NCBI GenBank assembly: GCA_037039685.1 | Contig: JAWNGF010000001.1 | Location: 5,022,001-5,086,000, forward strand | Origin: Ceratobasidium sp. AG-K | Taxonomy: Eukaryota > Basidiomycota > Agaricomycetes > Cantharellales > Ceratobasidiaceae | Length of the DNA stretch: 64,000 bases | Direction: 5' to 3' | Shown here: one piece after another, positions 58,801-64,000 of the stretch | How the letters are laid out: the number at the start of each line of letters is the position of its first letter | Numbering within the stretch: position 1 is the first letter of the stretch | The notes under the pieces: model-generated | Told to the model about the DNA's origin: nothing | Seen by the model: only the letters and a program-made list of their open reading frames with translations | Database searches by the model: none | Position numbers and translations under genes: made by a program

Positions 58801-61800
58801 CGCGCGAGCGCACCCACCTCAGCGAGCTCATGCGTAACCTCCAGACCATTCAACATGAACATGAGCGATCTGGCGCGTCTGAGAAGCGCCGACTCGAGAC
58901 TGACGTCAGGCGACTTGAGCCGACTTGTATGTGTCTCAATCTGGGTTGAACTGTGAGCCCATGACTTATGAGATATTAATTATAGGGAGAGTGTTCGCGC
59001 TCGACTCGACAAGGAGGCCGACAGGAATCGCGCCACTGTACTACAAAAAGATTCCGAGTTGCGCGAGTTGCAAGGCAAACTCGACCGCGTTGTAAGTTGA
59101 ATTCCATCTCCTAGCCCAATTTTGCGAGATGACTAACTCCCCTCCCAGAGCGATGAACTCAGCAAGACCCGTGAGGCGGCTTCTGTTGCTGAGAACAGCC
59201 GTGTACATCTCCAAGAGCGTGTTGAAGGTCTTACGAAAGAAGCTCGCGCTCTCGGCGAAAAGCTTGCAGTCTACGAAGGTCGTGCTCCCGGGGCCCCTAT
59301 GCCCGAGGGCCTCAGTCGTGAGCAACATCTTGAAATTGAATTGGGTGATGTTAGGTCCGTCGAACTCACCATGCCCTGAAACTTTGACTTACGATTTGCT
59401 TATTTCCAGAGCCGCACTCAAGGTGGCTGAACTTGATCTTGCCTCGGCGCGCGAACATGTTGAACAATTCAAGGCTATTTCCGAGGCTTCGGAGCAAGCC
59501 CTCCGCGAGCACATGGATACCTGGGATACATACAAGGAGGAGCAAGAGGCCCTCATCGCTCGCAAGGATGTAAGTTGGCGCTTCATACATAGGTTCTCTT
59601 GTACTAATCAGATTATCTAGGCCGACATTAACGGTTTGGAGGAGCGGCTCCGTGGCCTCCTCGACGACTTTACCAAAGTCTCTAACGAGCGCAACCAATT
59701 CCAGCGTGACTTTGAGGCACAGCGCACATCGTTCGAGTCGGAGAAGCGCGAGTTGGAAGGTGTTATCGCGGACCTCAGCAAGGTCGACAGCAGCGCCCAG
59801 GCAGCCCACCAATCTGCGCAAGAAGACCTCCGTGCACAGGCAGCCCTTGCTCAGGTTAGTCTAATCCAGTCGCTTGGTGAAAACTTGATATCAATGGTGC
59901 ATTGGTTTGCAGCAAGCCAATGAGAAGTATGAGCGCGAACTGCTCGCCCATGCCGAGGCTCTCAAGCAGATCAACCAACTCAAGAGCACCATTAACGATC
60001 TACAGAAGAAGGTCCGGAAAGCAACCTCAACCGCCGAGACAGCCGCCGCGAATCTCCAGGCATCCGAGGCCAGCTGGGCACGTCAGAAGGAGACGATGGA
60101 GAAGGAAGTGTCCGAACTCGTTAGCCGGTAAGTATGTCCTTCTAATTCAGATACATTATATTCATTATACTCCCACTAGCGCCAATGCACTCCAGCAACA
60201 AAACGCTCTACTCCACAGCCAACTCGAGGACGTGAACACGCAAGCTGCTAAGATTCGCCAGACCGCGACTGCTGCTGCGGAATCCCTGGCGATCGACCCG
60301 AACGACAGTGATACTGATACCAAGATGCAACAGCTCCGCGAGGTTATCGCTTTTGTCCGAAAAGAGAAGGAGATTGTCGATTTGCAACTCCACTTGGTGC
60401 AGGTTGATAGCACACGCCTCAAGTCTGAGAACGAGCGTCTTACGGTGGCTCTGGACGAAGCAAGGGCGACTTTGTTGAAGGTGAGTTTCGGTCTGGCATT
60501 TCGGCTGCGTGGGCTTACATTCTTGTTCACAGGAGCGTGCTCAAGCCGCTGAGGCATCCGTCTCCTCAGCTCAGCATGCCGAGTTGGTCGACAAGATCAA
60601 TCAGCTCAACATCCTCCGCGAGAGCAATGCAACCCTTCGCGCCGATTCCGAGGCCAACCGCAAGAAAGCTGAGCGTTTCCAGAGTCAGCTCTTGCGCCTC
60701 AAGACAGAATTTGAGCCGCTCAAACTCGAACTGGTCACTGCCAAGGCAGAGCTCGAAGAGCGTCAGCGCCAGAACGAGCAGTTCCAGACCGATATCGAAC
60801 AACTCAAGGAACGGTTCGCTTCGGTCAGTCTCGTCTGTTAGTCTCTTGAACCGTATACTGACTTTGCGGCGCTGCAGCACGACCGTATTGATCCCGAACA
60901 GCTCACCGAGGCCACCGCCGCCAAAGAAGCTGCTGAAGCCAAATATCAGGAACTTCTTGAGCAGGTAGGTTTTCGCATTCTGAAGAATTGTTTGGATTCT
61001 TACACTCTTTTAGAACGAGAAGCAGCGAAACGCTCTCAAGGCCTGGAAAGATCGTTATGAGAACTTCCAAAGCAGGTCGCGCGAGGAAATCACCAAGCGA
61101 AACGCTCAAATTGCACAGTTGGAGGCCGAGAAGACCCAGGTGGCGGAAACAACGCAAGCAACCACAGCCGAGCTCGAACAGCTCAGGTCCGAGCTCGGCA
61201 ACAGCGATGATATCCAAGTGAAAGCTCTGGAGGAAGCGAAAGTGAACCTACAAACGTTGGTCGACGAATTGACTGCGAAGGTAGCTTCGCTGGAAGCTAG
61301 TGCAGTCGCAGCTGCGCCGATGTCTGTGGAGGGCACCACCGAGCAGCAAGCGCAAGTGGTACGTGTTATCCGCCTTGAATGTACTTTCCATATCTGACGC
61401 CCTTTCTTCAGGCTGCGCTCCAGGCGGAATTGGAGACGCTGCGCAGCGAGAAGCAGGCTCTTGAGGCAGCCAAAGCTGGGGCTCCTGAGTCGACTCCAGC
61501 TACTGACTCTGAGGCATGGGCCAAGGAGAAGGAACAGATGGAGACTGAGCTCGCTGAGCTTCGCAAGAAACTACAGGTAAAGATTTGCCCTGGTTTTACC
61601 ACGCCGGTATTCACGTCCCTTTTTAGGCTACTGAGACCCGCGTGAACAGAATTCTTACAGACGCCAAAAGTTTCAGAAGGGGACAAGTAAGCATTGTTAT
61701 GGCATTGGGTCGTCAATATACTAACAACCAAGCATAGCTCGAAGCAGAGAGAAAGGTCCAACAGCTTACCACTGAATTGGAAGCCGCGAAATCCAACGCG

Positions 61801-62748
61801 AGCGCTGATCAGGGTAAGACTGCGGCCGACCATTCTGCCGAGATCGAAAAGGCTGTCGCTGAAGCCACCGAGAAACTTCGTGCTGAACTCGCCACGGCAA
61901 ACGAAAACAAGGAAGCCACGGCGTCCGAGGATATCAATGCGATCAAATCCGCTCACGAAGAAGAGATCAAGAAGCTCAACGAAGAGCACGCAGCGAAGCT
62001 CGCCTCCGAGGCCAAGGGCGGAGAGGGCGGAGGAGCTGCCACAGAGCAGGCACTCAAAGCTGCTCGTGATGATGGCGTCTCTGCAGGAAAGAAGGAGCTC
62101 GCCTCCAAGCTGACGCTGTTGGAGCGCAAGCTGCAGAACAAGGATGCATCGATTGCCTCTCTGAGCGCCCGCAACGCCGAGCTCGAACAGCTTCTCAAGG
62201 GATCTGGTGCAACCGCTCCTGGACTTACCGCCGCCCCCCCTTCAACCAGCGATATCAAGGCCGTTCCCAAACGCACGGGCTCTGTTTCCAATGGTACTGC
62301 CTCCTCCGCTGCCACCAATCCCCCTGCTAAGCCCGCAGCTACTGAAGGCGCGAGCGCTGGTGCGGGCCGAGGACGCGGAGCTGCTCCTGCCCGTGGGGCC
62401 GCCCCTGCTCGCGGTACTGCCAACACTCGAGGTACTGGAGCTCGTGGCCGCGGTCGTGGTGGTATGACTGGAGGGTCGGTCCTGGACGGCGTCAACGCCG
62501 TACTTGGGGCCGCCGCAGCAACTAGTACACCCAGTGGAGGAACTTCGATTGCAGGCGCTGCCAAACGACCTCGCGAGTCAGAGGGTGCCACCGCGGGCGA
62601 GGGCGGCGACTTGGCCAAGCGCCTAAGGAGTGCCGATGCCGCAAACGCCGCGAGCAAGCCTACCGAGGCAACCGCAAGCACCACAGCCGCGGCGCCAACG
62701 CGAGTACTTCCCCCTCGAAACCGACAGCCTCCCTCGACAACCCAATAG
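55820..62748 (+). CDS. TPR/Mlp1-type nuclear-basket nucleoporin
   Basis: Giant coiled-coil protein of the nuclear-pore basket, about 1,945 residues in more than 20 exons. From the start (MHTRTRRATRKKSTVG) a short basic head leads into nearly continuous heptad-rich coil (for example LSRRVEEVEREKRDLLLALD). Family signature blocks include LITSELVLFRTLPD then QSQNARLLRMTRELGARLE, and EKYERELLAHAEALKQIN, matching the TPR/Mlp1 conserved region. The C-terminal 180 residues are low-complexity and Gly/Arg/Ala-rich, with RGRGAAPARGAAPARG and TRGTGARGRGRGG repeats, likely unstructured and possibly RNA-binding. The frame is broken by single missing bases near 57884 and 58773, with weaker candidates near 58430 and 58920, although coil continues on both sides. 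I read the gene as functional with sequence errors, or as newly decaying. Confidence 0.82.
57881..57888 (+). other. Single-base frame break in the TPR homologue (1)
   Basis: ELVLFRTLPD reads in one frame and QSQNARLLRMTREL in the next. No AG acceptor lies between them, so splicing cannot bridge it. The exon length from 57825 to 57967 is also one base short of the phase needed at its end. Confidence 0.75.
58769..58776 (+). other. Single-base frame break in the TPR homologue (2)
   Basis: DLWK and, after a 60-nt-class intron, KVEA read in one frame, then RLMEENKSLARERTHL in another. One extra C in GCCGT would join them, and no alternative acceptor gives the needed phase. Confidence 0.65.
62360..62465 (+). 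repeat. RG/RGG-rich repeat in the TPR C-terminus
   Basis: Degenerate tandem GC-rich units encode repeated (A/T)RG, GRG and PARGAA motifs in the coding frame of the nucleoporin homologue. Confidence 0.7.
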
Positions 62749-63555
62749 ACCGCTATCCCGATCTAATGTAATTTGTGCTTCGTGCGTTCCGTTTGATGTC
62801 ACCCATGTATGCATGTGTTTTTTACTTTACGAAAATTAAGTTTTGCCGTTTTCTACTCCCACAGCGTGATATGCACCAGTGCAATTGGTCAATCGAGAAA
62901 TTTTGACTACTAAGGCTGGCGAAAACTATGAGCTATGCATCCACCGAAGCACATATCACCCTCTCAAGGGATATTCTAGCGGTTTGCTGACCACAATAAC
63001 GACGTGAGGTCTGTGTCAACACTTTCTTCCTGAGAACCATTAACCTCCGTCCCTGTTATCAATCCAGTCGAAGACTAACGCAATCGGCACTTGGTGTTGA
63101 TCAGTATACACCCGCTCGGCACGTAGAATCGTAAACTTACATGTCAAACTTGGTTCCTGTGACGAATATGTCATTGAACACGGAGTGTGCGACCCCACAA
63201 ATATTGCATGGACACGAACTCGATATTGTCACTGGAGCGTAACACAACATCACCCGTGGGGTCCTAGTATGTGGCTACGATGCCAAACAGGTGGCAAGTC
63301 TCAGCCTTCACGTGACATGATCTTTGGCGCACATTAATGATAGACTCCCCCTTGTGTGCGTATATGCGAGATTTTTCGCCACGTTCCCAGTCACTTGCCG
63401 GTAGAATTACCCATTCGTGATGCCTTTGTTCTCTCTAGTATATACTCCGCTACTTTTTTCTCGCTACCTGCTCCAAACCCCCCAACTCAAGTTGCTCTCG
63501 CTCTCATTGACGCACCCATACACACCAACACATTCCTCACTTCCCCATTGTTAAA
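62749..63555. other. Intergenic region before the right-edge gene
   Basis: About 800 bp with a TATATA element near 63439 and a CT-rich stretch up to 63550, which look like a promoter for the plus-strand gene starting at about 63556. No other gene recognised. Confidence 0.4.
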
Positions 63556-64000
63556 GATGCGTCAGTAAGAGCGTGGGCCTACAGGCTCTCCCGCATGGGA
63601 AGTTATCGTCGACGAACGCGAGGAACAAGCAACGCACACTCTCCGGAGGGGGATTTCGTGTGTCAAGGCAATGGTATCCTTTACTGAGGTTCAAATGCGA
63701 GACGCCAGAAGATTTAAAGGATCCACTTCTACCTGAAAAGGAATTGGATTGCGACCCGATCCAAAGCCGGGACCGTCTCAGGGGTTGGTGGATCGGTACA
63801 TCCAAACACGTCGTCTCGAGATATATACGTATAGATGGAGACCAACCGTATTACTCTATAGCACAATACAAACATTGTCGGCTCGGGGCGCCCTCCAACA
63901 CTACGGTTGAAGTTTGTCGAGCTTTTATCAAGGGCGCAACCCTTGAACGTACTCTGAAACGACCCCAGGAGTTCGTAGAACTGGAGAAGGAGATGAACGA
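63556..64000 (+). CDS. 5' part of an unidentified protein-coding gene, cut by the window end
   Basis: A frame without its own ATG stays open from about 63660 to the window end and reads like real protein: RFKCETPEDLKDPLLPEKEL, RLRGWWIGTSKHVVSRYIRI, APSNTTVEVCRAFIKGATL, EFVELEKEMNE. A plausible start is ATG 63556 with a tiny first exon (ATGCGTCA, then donor GTAAGA), joined across an intron of about 105 nt to CAATGGTATCC, giving MRQQWYPLLRFK. TATA-like and CT-rich sequence upstream supports a promoter. No family is recognised and the gene continues beyond the window. Confidence 0.45.

Noticed and set aside
58910..58935. Fourth candidate break in the TPR gene near 58920
   Set aside because: A weaker GTGTCT donor 5 nt downstream restores the phase, so splicing can explain it.
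61953..62684. Minus-strand frame of 243 codons, Ala/Pro/Arg-rich
   Set aside because: It is antisense to the GC-rich, repetitive TPR tail; low-complexity GC-rich coding DNA commonly leaves the opposite strand open.
10385..62748. A genome-maintenance gene cluster (Cmr1, FEN1, CHFR, Borealin, TPR)
   Set aside because: The genes are scattered over 50 kb among unrelated genes on both strands, so simple chance in a gene-dense genome is enough.
1..64000. CRISPR arrays, bacterial operons, riboswitches or insertion sequences
   Set aside because: The window is intron-rich eukaryotic DNA; no regularly spaced direct repeats or bacterial-type elements were seen.

Overview
This window looks like nuclear DNA of a filamentous basidiomycete, most likely an agaricomycete and plausibly of the Rhizoctonia/Ceratobasidium group. 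The evidence is dense GT-AG introns of about 44-60 nt, basidiomycete-style BTB/POZ and seven-helix membrane protein families, a CBM1-carrying cellulose-binding esterase, and a decayed member of a dispersed P-loop NTPase family. The organism call is inference from gene content; no ribosomal or mitochondrial marker is present. Gene models were assembled by eye from exon continuity, splice sites and family motifs, so exon edges may be off by a base or so.

Layout. 1-4.9 kb: gene-poor, holding a broken P-loop NTPase pseudogene (-). 4.9-9.8 kb: a four-gene minus-strand block of two related C2H2 zinc-finger proteins flanking two tandem small-subunit serine palmitoyltransferase-like genes. 10.4-15.2 kb: divergent Cmr1/WDR76-type WD40 protein (-) and ESS2/DGCR14 splicing-factor homologue (+). 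15.5-16.8 kb: secreted bacterial-type substrate-binding protein with an in-frame TAG. 17.9-21.9 kb: protein kinase of about 1,200 residues (-). 23-25 kb: seven-helix membrane protein (-). 26.5-28 kb: mitochondrial-like alpha/beta-hydrolase-fold protein (+) and a UPF0390 protein (-). 30.3-31.6 kb: CBM1-CE1 acetyl xylan esterase (+). 31.8-34.7 kb: Na+/H+ antiporter (-). 35.8-39.1 kb: BTB protein (-) divergent from FEN1 (+). 42.2-45.2 kb: CENP-B-type DNA-binding protein (+). 46.5-47.3 kb: glutathione transferase with two frame breaks (-). 48.5-51.8 kb: Borealin homologue (+) and a second BTB protein (+). 53-54.8 kb: CHFR-like E3 ligase with a PBZ zinc finger (-). 55.8-62.7 kb: TPR/Mlp1 nuclear-basket nucleoporin (+). 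63.5 kb to the end: start of an unidentified gene.

There are no operons; each gene is its own unit. Several genes serve genome maintenance and mitosis (Cmr1, FEN1, CHFR, Borealin, TPR), but I see no sign that they are co-regulated. The points most worth a second look are the 6-nt microexon in one serine palmitoyltransferase-subunit paralogue, the FHA-less CHFR with a poly(ADP-ribose)-binding finger, the roughly 150-residue charged insert in FEN1, two GC-AG introns, and a set of single-base frame breaks in conserved genes that may be assembly errors.
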